A DNA stretch of 64,000 nt, taken from contig CADBYM010000009.1 of NCBI GenBank assembly GCA_902798915.1, positions 1-64,000 of the forward strand, in the 5' to 3' direction. Every line of letters begins with the position of its first letter. Positions within the stretch are counted from its first letter, which is position 1. Source of the DNA: an uncultured Coriobacteriaceae bacterium. GTDB lineage: Bacteria > Actinomycetota > Coriobacteriia > Coriobacteriales > Atopobiaceae. A program made the position numbers and the translations under genes. Shown piece by piece: positions 1-6,948 of the stretch. Under the pieces are notes generated by a model, which searched no databases, was not told the origin of the DNA, and worked only from the letters and a program-made list of their open reading frames with translations.

Positions 1-306
1 GACCACCATCCTGACCTGCCTCTCCGGGTGCTGCGCCCAGTCGGTCGACTGCACGTACGCCTCGAACGCGCCGCCGTGCCCGAAGAAGAGCATCTTGGCA
101 AGTTCCGCATTCCTCGACCGCGGCACGAAGCCGATCTTGACCTTTCCGCACCACACCGACACCGCGTTGGGGTCGTAGGGGTTGTCCGGCTCGCTCCTGA
201 GCTTGAGCTTCTTGCCAGGGCGCAGCTTCTCCGCAACCTGCGGCCCGTACCAGTGGCCGAACCCCGCCACGTGGCACGACATGAACTCGCGTGACATCTC
301 GTACAT
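1..306 (-). CDS. HIRAN-domain protein (N-terminal part, runs off window)
   Basis: The reverse strand reads openly from an ATG at 306 to the window edge (102 codons), so the C-terminus is missing. AGGAGG lies just before the ATG. The N-terminus matches the HIRAN fold: CHVAGFGHWYG, then KLRSEPDNPYDPNAV, then KIGFVPRSRN. HIRAN domains (as in eukaryotic HLTF) bind DNA ends and in bacteria occur alone or fused to nucleases or helicases. Whether a catalytic domain follows cannot be seen. A decayed second copy of the central motif lies at 833-952, which suggests local duplication. Confidence 0.8.
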   Translation of the reverse strand, partial: MYEMSREFMSCHVAGFGHWYGPQVAEKLRPGKKLKLRSEPDNPYDPNAVSVWCGKVKIGFVPRSRNAELAKMLFFGHGGAFEAYVQSTDWAQHPERQVRMVV

Positions 307-495
307 GGTTCCTCCTCGCCTCCTCGCGGACCCTTCTCCGCGCTTGGGCCCAGCATACGGGGCGTGCGGGACAACAATTGGTCCGCGCGCCATCCGCAGT
401 GACGTGCCATAGAATGGGGCGGTGCGGAGAGGACAAGGCCACGGCCAAGTCAGACGCGCAAGGCCTCGCCGCTGACCAAAGAAGAAACGCTCCCG

Positions 496-525
496 TTGAC
501 TGAGGCCAGCGGAAGCGGGTAGAAT
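496..525 (+). promoter_or_regulatory. Promoter of the small antisense RNA
   Basis: TTGACT at 496-501 and TAGAAT at 520-525 are separated by 18 bp, a good match to the housekeeping sigma consensus. No credible ORF follows within 100 bp. Instead a terminator hairpin appears at 588-616, so the promoter most likely makes a short RNA that points at the 3' end of the toxin-like gene on the other strand. Confidence 0.6.
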
Positions 526-531
526 ACGACT

Positions 532-627
532 GACGGCAGCCTAGTCGTTGTAAGGTGTAGCTAGGCAACGCCGTCGGGGTTTCGACTAGGGCCTATGGCG
601 CGGCAACGCCGGCCCTATTCTTTTGTC
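532..627 (+). ncRNA. Putative antitoxin small RNA of a type I toxin-antitoxin locus
   Basis: The segment runs from about 7 bases after a strong promoter to a T-rich tract behind a terminator hairpin and has no good reading frame. It is convergent with the small membrane-peptide gene at 628-777. If that gene's mRNA extends past its stop codon, the two transcripts pair over this segment. This is the layout known for TxpA/RatA-like and other holin-like type I systems in Gram-positive bacteria. The RNA itself is inferred; no family-level match was tested. Confidence 0.5.
588..624 (+). terminator. Intrinsic terminator of the small RNA
   Basis: AGGGCC (588-593) pairs with GGCCCT (611-616), extended inside by GGCG/CGCC, and is followed by ATTCTTTT. 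It closes the short transcript started at about 532. Confidence 0.6.
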
Positions 628-777
628 TCAACCCCTTAGGTGCTTTGGCCTGTGGTCATCATCGCGTGCATCGGGATGGTCATCCTCCTCCTTCCCCGAG
701 CCCTTGAGCTCGAAGTATGCCTTCAGTACCCCTAGGAGCACTATCAGCAGCTGCAGAACAGCAAGTAGAACTTCCAT
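628..777 (-). CDS. Small holin-like membrane peptide, probable type I toxin (49 aa)
   Basis: This 49-codon frame starts at ATG 777 behind AAAGGAG with 5-base spacing. Residues 3-20 form one very hydrophobic helix (LLAVLQLLIVLLGVL), followed by a charged, Asp/Lys/His-rich tail ending KHLRG. Size, single helix and polar tail fit the holin-like or Fst/TxpA-type toxins that damage the membrane when their antisense RNA is lost. The convergent promoter-terminator pair at 496-624 supports that reading. Sequence similarity to a named toxin family is not claimed; it could also be a small membrane protein of another kind. Confidence 0.6.
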   Translation of the reverse strand: MEVLLAVLQLLIVLLGVLKAYFELKGSGKEEDDHPDARDDDHRPKHLRG

Positions 778-832
778 GGCAACTCCTTTCTAACGTAGCA
801 AAGGCGCTGCCTAGCACTGACAAGGCTAACCG

Positions 833-952
833 TCAGCCGGAGGTACATCTTACACCCATGACGGGCGACACCGCGTTGGGGTCGTAGGGGTTGTCCGGCT
901 CGCCTCTGAGCCTGAGCCTCTTGTCCGGGCGCAGTCCTCTCTGGTCAACCAT
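833..952 (-). pseudogene. Fragment of a second HIRAN-domain gene
   Basis: Read from 952 leftwards, a 39-codon frame contains LRPDKRLRLRGEPDNPYDP, nearly identical to the LRPGKKLKLRSEPDNPYDP stretch of the HIRAN gene at 1-306. The DNA at 866-944 matches 158-236 almost base for base. Sequences before and after the shared block do not continue the domain and a stop follows quickly, so this is a remnant. The upstream region of the toxin gene lies over its broken 3' end. Confidence 0.65.
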
Positions 953-1041
953 GCGGAACAGAACTGCCGCGGAGAGTTGTTCCGCGTGCCGTAGAATGGA
1001 GCGGTGCGGCAGACCGGAAGCTGCAACGGGGGAGAGTGGTT

Positions 1042-1482
1042 GTGAAGAGGGGATTGCGCGTCTTGTACTTTGCCACGGTTGCGATCAGCGCCCTGGTGGG
1101 GCTCTGGCACTTCTTCGTGCCGTGGATGTTCCAGTGGTACGACTATCTACCGACGCAGTACGAGAATCTAATAGTCGGCATCGACTACACAAACTACTGC
1201 TTCTCGCTGCTGCTCTTTGGCCTGAGCGCGATGCTCATCGTTTTGGGGAGAAAGGCGCTGTCTCTGAATCGCGAGGTAATCTTCTTCTACTTCTTCCTCA
1301 CGCTCGTCTGGGTCTTCCGGGCCTGCCTCGCCAGCTTCATCGAGCCTTGGCCGCTGCAGCCGATACCGGCAGCCGCCATCGGGCAGCTCATTGCATCCGA
1401 CACGCTCGCAATAGCGATGGTGACGATGAGCGTTTGCTTTATCAGGGAACTCCAAAACGTAGGGCACGGCCCAGAGGGTTGA
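1042..1482 (+). CDS. Four-helix integral membrane protein, unknown function
   Basis: Of two in-frame GTG codons, 1042 is preferred because GGGGGAGA then sits 6-8 bases upstream; the other (1036) abuts that motif. The product is about 146 aa with four hydrophobic segments (near residues 5-25, 50-70, 80-100 and 112-132) and short polar loops. Aromatic residues cluster near the first loop (WHFFVPWMFQWYDY). No catalytic motif or family is recognised. It stands alone between the broken HIRAN copy and the convergent Nif11-type precursor. Confidence 0.6.
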   Translation: MKRGLRVLYFATVAISALVGLWHFFVPWMFQWYDYLPTQYENLIVGIDYTNYCFSLLLFGLSAMLIVLGRKALSLNREVIFFYFFLTLVWVFRACLASFIEPWPLQPIPAAAIGQLIASDTLAIAMVTMSVCFIRELQNVGHGPEG

Positions 1483-1517
1483 CGCGAGATCGGCCACCAA
1501 TACGTTACGAAGGGGGT

Positions 1518-1937
1518 TTACACGCTGCGATCCTTGGTTGCTCCGCAGCGAGAGCACTTAAGGAGGTCGTACCCGCGAGTCCACGCCCAGAACATCCACC
1601 GCTCCTCGTGGCCGACCACTACCCAATCATGTAATGGACCACTGAGCTTGCCATAGCAATGATTGGCCGTATCGCGGTCTGATTCCCTTCGGTGTTTACG
1701 TAGCTCGAATTCACTGATGCGTTGATTATTCATGCCACCCACTAACGAATCAAGTTCGTGAGAGGTAAGCTCCTGGCCCTCGTTCATGACTTCTTCCAGC
1801 TCCTCGGTTGTGAAGTCGTAGCCCATCTCCGTCGCGATTGGCAATAGTTCCTTGGGCTCCAACTTCGCCGTGCGCTCGCGAAGCTCATTGTCTTCCATCA
1901 CTGCCTGGGCGAACTCCGCTGCTGATTCTTTGGACAT
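1518..1937 (-). CDS. Nif11-like leader peptide RiPP precursor
   Basis: The 139-aa product begins at ATG 1937 behind AAGGAGA. Residues 1-68 match the Nif11-derived leader type: an N-terminal FAQAVMEDNELRE helix, then LLPIATEMGYDFTTEELEE, ending in the double-glycine site ELDSLVGG. After the cleavage site come 71 residues with three cysteines (C94, C128, C131, the last two as CSRC) and many aromatic and basic residues. Such leaders direct ribosomally made peptides to modifying enzymes and a peptidase-transporter. No modifying enzyme lies next to it; the only candidate in the window is the YcaO protein near 61.7-63.5 kb. Base composition is more AT-rich than its surroundings. Confidence 0.8.
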   Translation of the reverse strand: MSKESAAEFAQAVMEDNELRERTAKLEPKELLPIATEMGYDFTTEELEEVMNEGQELTSHELDSLVGGMNNQRISEFELRKHRRESDRDTANHCYGKLSGPLHDWVVVGHEERWMFWAWTRGYDLLKCSRCGATKDRSV

Positions 1938-1979
1938 AATCCTGTTCTCCTTGTGCAAAATGTAATAACAAATTCGAAC

Positions 1980-1998
1980 ATTATAACACGATACGTGT
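1980..1998 (-). promoter_or_regulatory. Promoter -10 and palindromic site upstream of the Nif11 precursor
   Basis: On the reverse strand TATAAT (1980-1985) lies 43 bases before the start codon. It abuts the perfect inverted repeat ACACG-ATA-CGTGT (1986-1998), a possible operator. The -35 box is poor, which would fit activation or other control. Confidence 0.4.
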
Positions 1999-2163
1999 GA
2001 CAAAATGCCCTGCATGATTTTCCTGAGGCAGTGTGTCGGGAAGCTTTCGGGAGATTATCGTAGGCCAAAGCACTTGAAGGGTTGAGACATGCGCGACAAA
2101 GTGCCACGGCAATTGCTCTGCGTGATGTATCCTGCAAAAAAACCTTACGAGACGGAGGCGAGC

Positions 2164-3486
2164 ATGGAAGGGCCCAACACATGGAAATGCCCGACCGGTA
2201 CCTTTGTGGGATACGTAGATAGGGGATGCCAGCAGGTCAGGGGCATCCGCTACGCGAGCTCCGAGCGCTATGGCGCGCCTGTCCCGTACGTCTACGGACC
2301 GGGCGCGCACGAATGCATCGAGCCGGCGCCGTTTGCCGTGCAACTGCGCTCTGATGTCGAGACCTTCCTGGCAGGCATCGCCTACGAGAGCTTCCCCCAA
2401 GAGGAGAGCTGCCAGTATCTCTCGCTCGCGACACCTGGCAACGCTTGCCCGGGAGACGCGCTCCCCGTCATGGTGTGGATTCACGGTGGCGCATACCGAA
2501 ACGGCGGCTGCGATAGCCCGAGCTACGACCGCGTGCCGCTCGTGAGCGAGAACAACGTGATACTCGTCGCCGTGAACTACCGCCTCTCGCTCCTCGGCTT
2601 TGTCCGCGACCAGCAGGGCGGCTTTGCCAACAACGGGCTTCTGGACGTGATCGAGGCGCTCAGGTGGATACAGACGAACATAGCCTCCTTTGGGGGTGAC
2701 CCCTCCAACGTGACCATCTTTGGCCAGTCTGCGGGTGCCGACTGCGTTCGCTGCATCATGCTCGCCGAGGGAACGGACGGCCTGTACCGGCGTGCCATCA
2801 TGCAGAGCGATCCCCTCGGCACTTTGGACGGTCGCGACGACATGGAGCGCAAGATCCTCGACGAGCTCAATGAGTTGCCAGTCGATGCCTCGCTCGACGA
2901 GATTCGCAGCGCCCAGGTGCGCATCACTGCCAACGTCACAGAGAAGGGCAACGCCAAGTACATGATCTTTGGGCCGCACTTCGGGGTTCATCCCTTGCCG
3001 GCGAAGTCGCAGATAGCAGCGCGCATACGGCAGGTGGCCCCCTCTCACGAGCTGCTCTGCGGTAGCAATGCGCGAGAGGTCTCCGCATACATTGGCTCAA
3101 ACCGCACCTTGATGGCCTTGCATGGGTGCTTCCTCACGAGGTGGATTGTGGAGCTGGTGGTCAAGAGAAAGAGCGCCGCCATCTTCACCGCAGCCGACGA
3201 CGCGTTTGCGAGGAGCTACGCCGAGGCTGGCGGAAGGGTGTGGCGCTACCTGTTCAGCTGGGGTCTGGGTCGCTCACCCATCGGTGCCTGTCATGCCATG
3301 GATTGCGTCCCGCTGTTTGGTCTGAGGGGAGGGGCTGACGTCCCCATAGCCATGGGCTATACCGAGGAAGATGTCCGTCGTCAAGGTTTGCCAATGCGGC
3401 GCATCTGGGCGGACTTTGCAAAGACGGGGGTCGTGACCTCATCTGGCGTCGAGGACATGATCGAGATAGCCAATTGGACAAGGTAG
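2164..3486 (+). CDS. Type-B carboxylesterase (alpha/beta-hydrolase)
   Basis: The 440-aa product starts at ATG 2164 behind GGAGG; an earlier in-frame ATG at 2089 has a weaker site. The oxyanion-hole motif IHGGAY (residues 106-111) and the nucleophile elbow FGQSAG (Ser189) are typical of the carboxylesterase/lipase family. The segment FGGDPSNVTIFGQSAGA is diagnostic. The catalytic His is probably the one in GACHAMD near residue 379. There is no signal peptide, so a cytoplasmic ester hydrolase of unknown substrate is likely. It is somewhat shorter than the usual 480-550 aa of the family. Confidence 0.88.
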   Translation: MEGPNTWKCPTGTFVGYVDRGCQQVRGIRYASSERYGAPVPYVYGPGAHECIEPAPFAVQLRSDVETFLAGIAYESFPQEESCQYLSLATPGNACPGDALPVMVWIHGGAYRNGGCDSPSYDRVPLVSENNVILVAVNYRLSLLGFVRDQQGGFANNGLLDVIEALRWIQTNIASFGGDPSNVTIFGQSAGADCVRCIMLAEGTDGLYRRAIMQSDPLGTLDGRDDMERKILDELNELPVDASLDEIRSAQVRITANVTEKGNAKYMIFGPHFGVHPLPAKSQIAARIRQVAPSHELLCGSNAREVSAYIGSNRTLMALHGCFLTRWIVELVVKRKSAAIFTAADDAFARSYAEAGGRVWRYLFSWGLGRSPIGACHAMDCVPLFGLRGGADVPIAMGYTEEDVRRQGLPMRRIWADFAKTGVVTSSGVEDMIEIANWTR

Positions 3487-3566
3487 CCCTGCGCTGCTCG
3501 GCAGTCAACGACTTGGCCTGCGGTACCTTCGCGGGATTACCTAGAGCGCATACCGTGTCTCGGACA

Positions 3567-3572
3567 TATAAT
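3567..3572 (+). promoter_or_regulatory. -10 box upstream of the membrane protein gene
   Basis: A perfect TATAAT lies 55 bases before the ATG at 3627. No good -35 is seen at the expected distance. Confidence 0.35.
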
Positions 3573-3626
3573 GGCCGCATGGGTCGTTTACGCACGACGG
3601 GCAGTCCGACGTACCGAGGAGGGGCC

Positions 3627-4295
3627 ATGTTCAAGTTCTGGGGAGACGGGTCGCAGCAAGCCAAGGACCTCGTGGATGCCATCGTGGTCCGCAGCACAGA
3701 GAACTTCAACTGGACGTTCATCTTCATCCTCGCTGTGGTCTTCTATGTGTACTGGAGCGAGTTCCACAAAGGAGAGTTCAAGGTCATCTTTGCCGGTTTT
3801 GCCCTCTACGGCGTGCACTGGTTCTACGAAATCTGCAATGCCATCATCGGGCATTTCGCGGGGTACCCGCTGTGGTCGGTGAGCAACGAGTCCACCACCT
3901 TCATTCTGCTCGTGGGCGTGTGCTGGGAGTTGTCGATGATGTTCTCCCTTGCGGGAATCATCTCGTACAAGATGTTGCCTGCCGACCCACGGACCCGCTA
4001 CTTTGCCAAGGACGGCAAGGGTGGCGTGAGTGCCAAACTAGTTGGTGCCATCAGCATGGCGCTTCTCTTTGCCTTGGTGGAGAGCTTCCTTGCCGCGACG
4101 AGCAACCACTCCTTCATCTGGGTTTACCCGTGGTGGGGCGTGCTGCCCGTGTTCGTGACGACGTACATCCCCTTCTTCCTGGCGTGCAACTACGTGCCGG
4201 ACTGGGAGCCCAAGCGGCGCACGCGGTTCTTGCTGGGCATATGGGGCGTCGACGCGCTTCTTTTGGCGACGCTGATCCCGCTGGGAATCATCTAA
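3627..4295 (+). CDS. Polytopic membrane protein, unknown function
   Basis: The 222-aa product starts at ATG 3627 behind GAGGAGGGG. About six hydrophobic segments are visible, starting near residue 25 (FIFILAVVFYVYW) and ending with LLLATLIPLGII at the C-terminus. The loop HWFYEICNAIIGHFAGYPLW and a polar loop with KDGKGG are its most distinctive parts. I do not recognise the family. The lipoprotein gene 47 bp downstream may be cotranscribed. Confidence 0.7.
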   Translation: MFKFWGDGSQQAKDLVDAIVVRSTENFNWTFIFILAVVFYVYWSEFHKGEFKVIFAGFALYGVHWFYEICNAIIGHFAGYPLWSVSNESTTFILLVGVCWELSMMFSLAGIISYKMLPADPRTRYFAKDGKGGVSAKLVGAISMALLFALVESFLAATSNHSFIWVYPWWGVLPVFVTTYIPFFLACNYVPDWEPKRRTRFLLGIWGVDALLLATLIPLGII

Positions 4296-4342
4296 AACAG
4301 AGCCGTTCCTGCACGTGCAGACCTAGGCAAGGAGGCGCGCAC

Positions 4343-5377
4343 ATGGTCGACAAAATCGAGTCCGTCGTCGTGAGGGCGTTGCTCGCCGTGGCAATGGCGA
4401 TCGTCTTGGTCGGCTGCGCGCAGGGCACGCTACAACCGGAGGAAGCTGTCCCCAAGAGTGAGCCCACCGCGGAGGAGGTCCACCTCGCCGCCCCCGTTAC
4501 CGTTACCGACAGGGAGCCCAGTGGGCAATGGAACGCCTCCGATGGCCCGACATGGCTGGAGATGTATGACGTGGGCGCCGGTGAGGAGATGGAGTTTGAG
4601 GAGATAGATGCCATCTGCAACTACTTTGATCTCAAGGAATACGATACCAAGAGCGGCGAACACGACTATCCAGATAGCCTGCACGTCGCGCTTTCGGACG
4701 GTACCGAGGGAAGCATCACAAATCGGGACGTAATCAACGACTTATGGGGACGCGTCCTCTACATGCGCCTGTCCCCGGACTTGGCGATGGCCGATTCGGG
4801 CGCGCTCTACACGAACGAGCTCGTCTTTTCTTGGGATGACGGGCGCACCCAGACCTTCACCTTCAAAGGTCAGACCGCCTTGGCCGTCGACGACGTACTC
4901 TTTCCCATTATCGAGGACGTCTACACGGGTGCCGAGGTCTTTAGTGGCTACTCCGTTTCGCGGTTGGAGAACGATAAGTACCCTGGCACTGTCTTTGACA
5001 TCGCACGCATGGTGATAGAGGACGGCCTCGGCAAGCGAAAGGCCTTCATCATCAAGAGCGGCACGACGAGGATGCGCTATTCGAGGGACTCCTTCGATTG
5101 GGATGCCGCGAATGACGGTATCGTGGAGACCTATAGTGTTAAGAGCATCAAGGAGAGTGATGGCACCAAGTGTCGCGTGCGCATCAAGGAGGCGAACGCG
5201 AGCAACCAGCCGTCATGCAACATCGAGGGCGCGGAGCGGATCTACGTTGTGGAGATGAAGCGTGACGACGCGGGCTACACCTATCCCGAAATCACCTATC
5301 AGCTCCAAGACAGCGAGGACAGGGCTACCTGTTCCATCAAGATGGAGAAGAACGGGCTTGTCGTAAGCTATCAATAG
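4343..5377 (+). CDS. Secreted lipoprotein, unknown function
   Basis: The 344-aa product starts at ATG 4343 behind AAGGAGG. A signal peptide (residues 1-24, hydrophobic LLAVAMAIVLVG) ends at a lipobox LVGC, so Cys25 would be lipidated and the protein anchored outside the membrane. The mature part is acidic, with no recognised catalytic motif. It contains two similar-looking stretches about ordered beta structure (SDGTEGSITNRD and SWDDGRTQTFTFKG). It follows the membrane protein gene in the same direction. Confidence 0.75.
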   Translation: MVDKIESVVVRALLAVAMAIVLVGCAQGTLQPEEAVPKSEPTAEEVHLAAPVTVTDREPSGQWNASDGPTWLEMYDVGAGEEMEFEEIDAICNYFDLKEYDTKSGEHDYPDSLHVALSDGTEGSITNRDVINDLWGRVLYMRLSPDLAMADSGALYTNELVFSWDDGRTQTFTFKGQTALAVDDVLFPIIEDVYTGAEVFSGYSVSRLENDKYPGTVFDIARMVIEDGLGKRKAFIIKSGTTRMRYSRDSFDWDAANDGIVETYSVKSIKESDGTKCRVRIKEANASNQPSCNIEGAERIYVVEMKRDDAGYTYPEITYQLQDSEDRATCSIKMEKNGLVVSYQ

Positions 5378-5400
5378 CGGCTGGGGGAGGCCAAAGCTAC

Positions 5401-5444
5401 CGCACAACGAGCTCGTACCTGCCCCCATGCCGCTCGATGCGCCA
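5401..5444. repeat. Left copy of a 44-bp direct repeat (ABC-F gene 3' end)
   Basis: This block matches 6953-6996 at 43 of 44 positions. On the reverse strand it still encodes the last residues of the ABC-F protein, RYELVVR then a stop. It bounds the toxin-antitoxin pair on the left. Confidence 0.85.
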
Positions 5445-5500
5445 CTCAATAGGAGGCATGTCACCTGTTCATTAACGCTGTAATGTGCGAAGTCATTCTC

Positions 5501-5540
5501 TTGCTTTTCTCGTTTTGTCATCATATAATGACAAAACGAG
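5501..5540 (+). promoter_or_regulatory. Toxin-antitoxin promoter with palindromic operator
   Basis: TTGCTT (5501-5506) and TATAAT (5524-5529) are spaced by 17 bp. A perfect inverted repeat with 13-bp arms, CTCGTTTTGTCAT (5509-5521) and ATGACAAAACGAG (5528-5540), spans the -10 box. The antitoxin downstream carries a helix-turn-helix domain, so binding here would shut off its own operon. The toxin ATG follows 13 bases later behind AAGGAGGGG. Confidence 0.75.
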
Positions 5541-5553
5541 ATGAAGGAGGGGT

Positions 5554-5904
5554 ATGAGACCAACAGCGTTTATCAAACTCTACCTTCGGCAGCTTAAGGA
5601 ATTCGTGGAAAAGAACTCATTCATCTTGGTGGATCGGGAAGCAACAAGACAGTTCATGGCAAGCAGGGGCATATCTATGGGCATGCTCACGGACGTGATT
5701 CTTTCACTCAAACCCGAAGATTGCTTCGATGGTCCGGAGGCTGATCGAGACCCTAAGTACGCAAAAGAGTGGACAGTTGCCGAGTTTGCTCCAGACTACC
5801 ATGGTGAAACACTCTATTTAAAGATGTCCATACGAATCGATGCTGAACGTGTGAAGTGCCTGTCAGTCAAAGCTTATATTGGAAGAAGAGACGCTGATGA
5901 ATAA
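5554..5904 (+). CDS. MqsR-family type II toxin (putative mRNA interferase)
   Basis: The 116-aa product resembles MqsR in length and layout. An N-terminal helix (KLYLRQLKEFVEKN) is followed by MLTDVILSLKPEDCF, which corresponds to the VIxGLxxxDF region. It ends with LYLKMSIRIDAERVKCLSVKAY, like the C-terminal beta strands of MqsR. MqsR cleaves mRNA and is held inactive by MqsA. The toxin gene comes first and overlaps the antitoxin ATG by 8 bases, the same order as mqsRA in E. coli. The pair sits under a palindromic operator-promoter and is more AT-rich than its neighbours. Confidence 0.78.
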   Translation: MRPTAFIKLYLRQLKEFVEKNSFILVDREATRQFMASRGISMGMLTDVILSLKPEDCFDGPEADRDPKYAKEWTVAEFAPDYHGETLYLKMSIRIDAERVKCLSVKAYIGRRDADE

Positions 5905-6934
5905 TTACGTGGACACCTATTGCCCCGAGTGCGATGCCGAAGTTCACGCTCACATCCGTATGCAGCAGGCGGTCCTCGTCGTTCGCGGCGAGGATGTTGT
6001 CTACAACGAATCTATTGCCGTATGTCCTGCTTGCGGCACTATTATTGGCGATGCACGAATTGAGGAGGCAAACCTCGATCGGGCGTACGACGTGTACCGT
6101 TCTTGTCATGGAATCATGTCCCCAGACGAGATACGGAATCTTCGAGCTTCATATGGGCTCTCGTTGCGAGAGTTCAGCAGGTTCTTGGGTTTTGGCGAGC
6201 AAACTGCGTACCGTTACGAGCGGGGTGATCTTCCCGACCAAACTCACGGTAATACGCTGCGATCCGCCTCAACTATCAGTGGGGCGCGGCTTCTGCTATC
6301 TCAAAACAGGAGAAAGCTGAGTGATAGGTCTGTCGGCAGGATTGAGCAACGCATACAAGCGATGGAAGGTGGCGCTGCCAAAGAGTTCGAAATACGGCTC
6401 ACCTTGGAGGATCGTGAGGCGAGCAGTCCCTCGGCTGTCAACGGTTACAGGAGGCTAAGCCTCGAGCGCGTCGTTGCACTGGCATTCATCCTTGCCGAGA
6501 AATGCAAGGAACTGTATTGGACAAAGTTCCAAAAGGCCACATTCTTTGTTGACATGGCTTACTTCGATAAGACCAGCCAATCACTCACTGGGTTGACTTA
6601 CGCTCATGCAACATATGGCCCGGTTATCGATTGCAAGGAGGAGGTCCGCTTTATCCTTGCGGAACGAGGTGTCGTAGACTTCATTGAGTATGGTTACGGG
6701 GAAATACTCACGCCACTGAGATGCGAAAACATGCCCTTTTCGGATGAAGAGCTGTCCTTCATCGACGAGATGACACAATTCGTAAACACGTTTGGTAGCG
6801 CTACCGACCTTTCCGATTATTCGCACAAATTGAGTTGCTGGATCGGTAGCAATGATGGGGAGACTATCGAGTACACACGAACCGACGGGGAAGTGACGCA
6901 GGCGATAAACGATCGATTGGCAGCCATCCATTGA
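5897..6934 (+). CDS. MqsA-type antitoxin fused to a Panacea (SocA-like, DUF4065) domain
   Basis: The start is ATG 5897, overlapping the toxin stop; a TTG 18 bases earlier is less likely. Three parts are visible in the 345-aa protein. A zinc site with CPEC (C9, C12) and CPAC (C43, C46) comes first. A helix-turn-helix follows near residues 73-105 (SLREFSRFLGFGEQTAYRYERG), as in MqsA. A C-terminal region from about 190 contains KFQKATFFVDMAYF and THATYGP-like TYAHATYGPVID, typical of the Panacea/SocA-like domain. It probably neutralises the toxin and represses the operon through the palindrome at 5509-5540. E. coli MqsA is only 131 aa and lacks the third domain. Confidence 0.8.
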   Translation: MNNYVDTYCPECDAEVHAHIRMQQAVLVVRGEDVVYNESIAVCPACGTIIGDARIEEANLDRAYDVYRSCHGIMSPDEIRNLRASYGLSLREFSRFLGFGEQTAYRYERGDLPDQTHGNTLRSASTISGARLLLSQNRRKLSDRSVGRIEQRIQAMEGGAAKEFEIRLTLEDREASSPSAVNGYRRLSLERVVALAFILAEKCKELYWTKFQKATFFVDMAYFDKTSQSLTGLTYAHATYGPVIDCKEEVRFILAERGVVDFIEYGYGEILTPLRCENMPFSDEELSFIDEMTQFVNTFGSATDLSDYSHKLSCWIGSNDGETIEYTRTDGEVTQAINDRLAAIH

Positions 6935-6948
6935 GGCTCGGCGAGACA

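Noticed and set aside
891-1634. 247-codon forward frame over the membrane protein gene
   Set aside because: It lies in another frame of the four-helix protein, is Arg-rich and crosses into the Nif11 gene.
1981-3048. Long reverse-strand frame opposite the carboxylesterase gene
   Set aside because: It is antisense to a gene with clear catalytic motifs, its protein is Arg/His/Ala-rich without domains, and it has no ribosome site.
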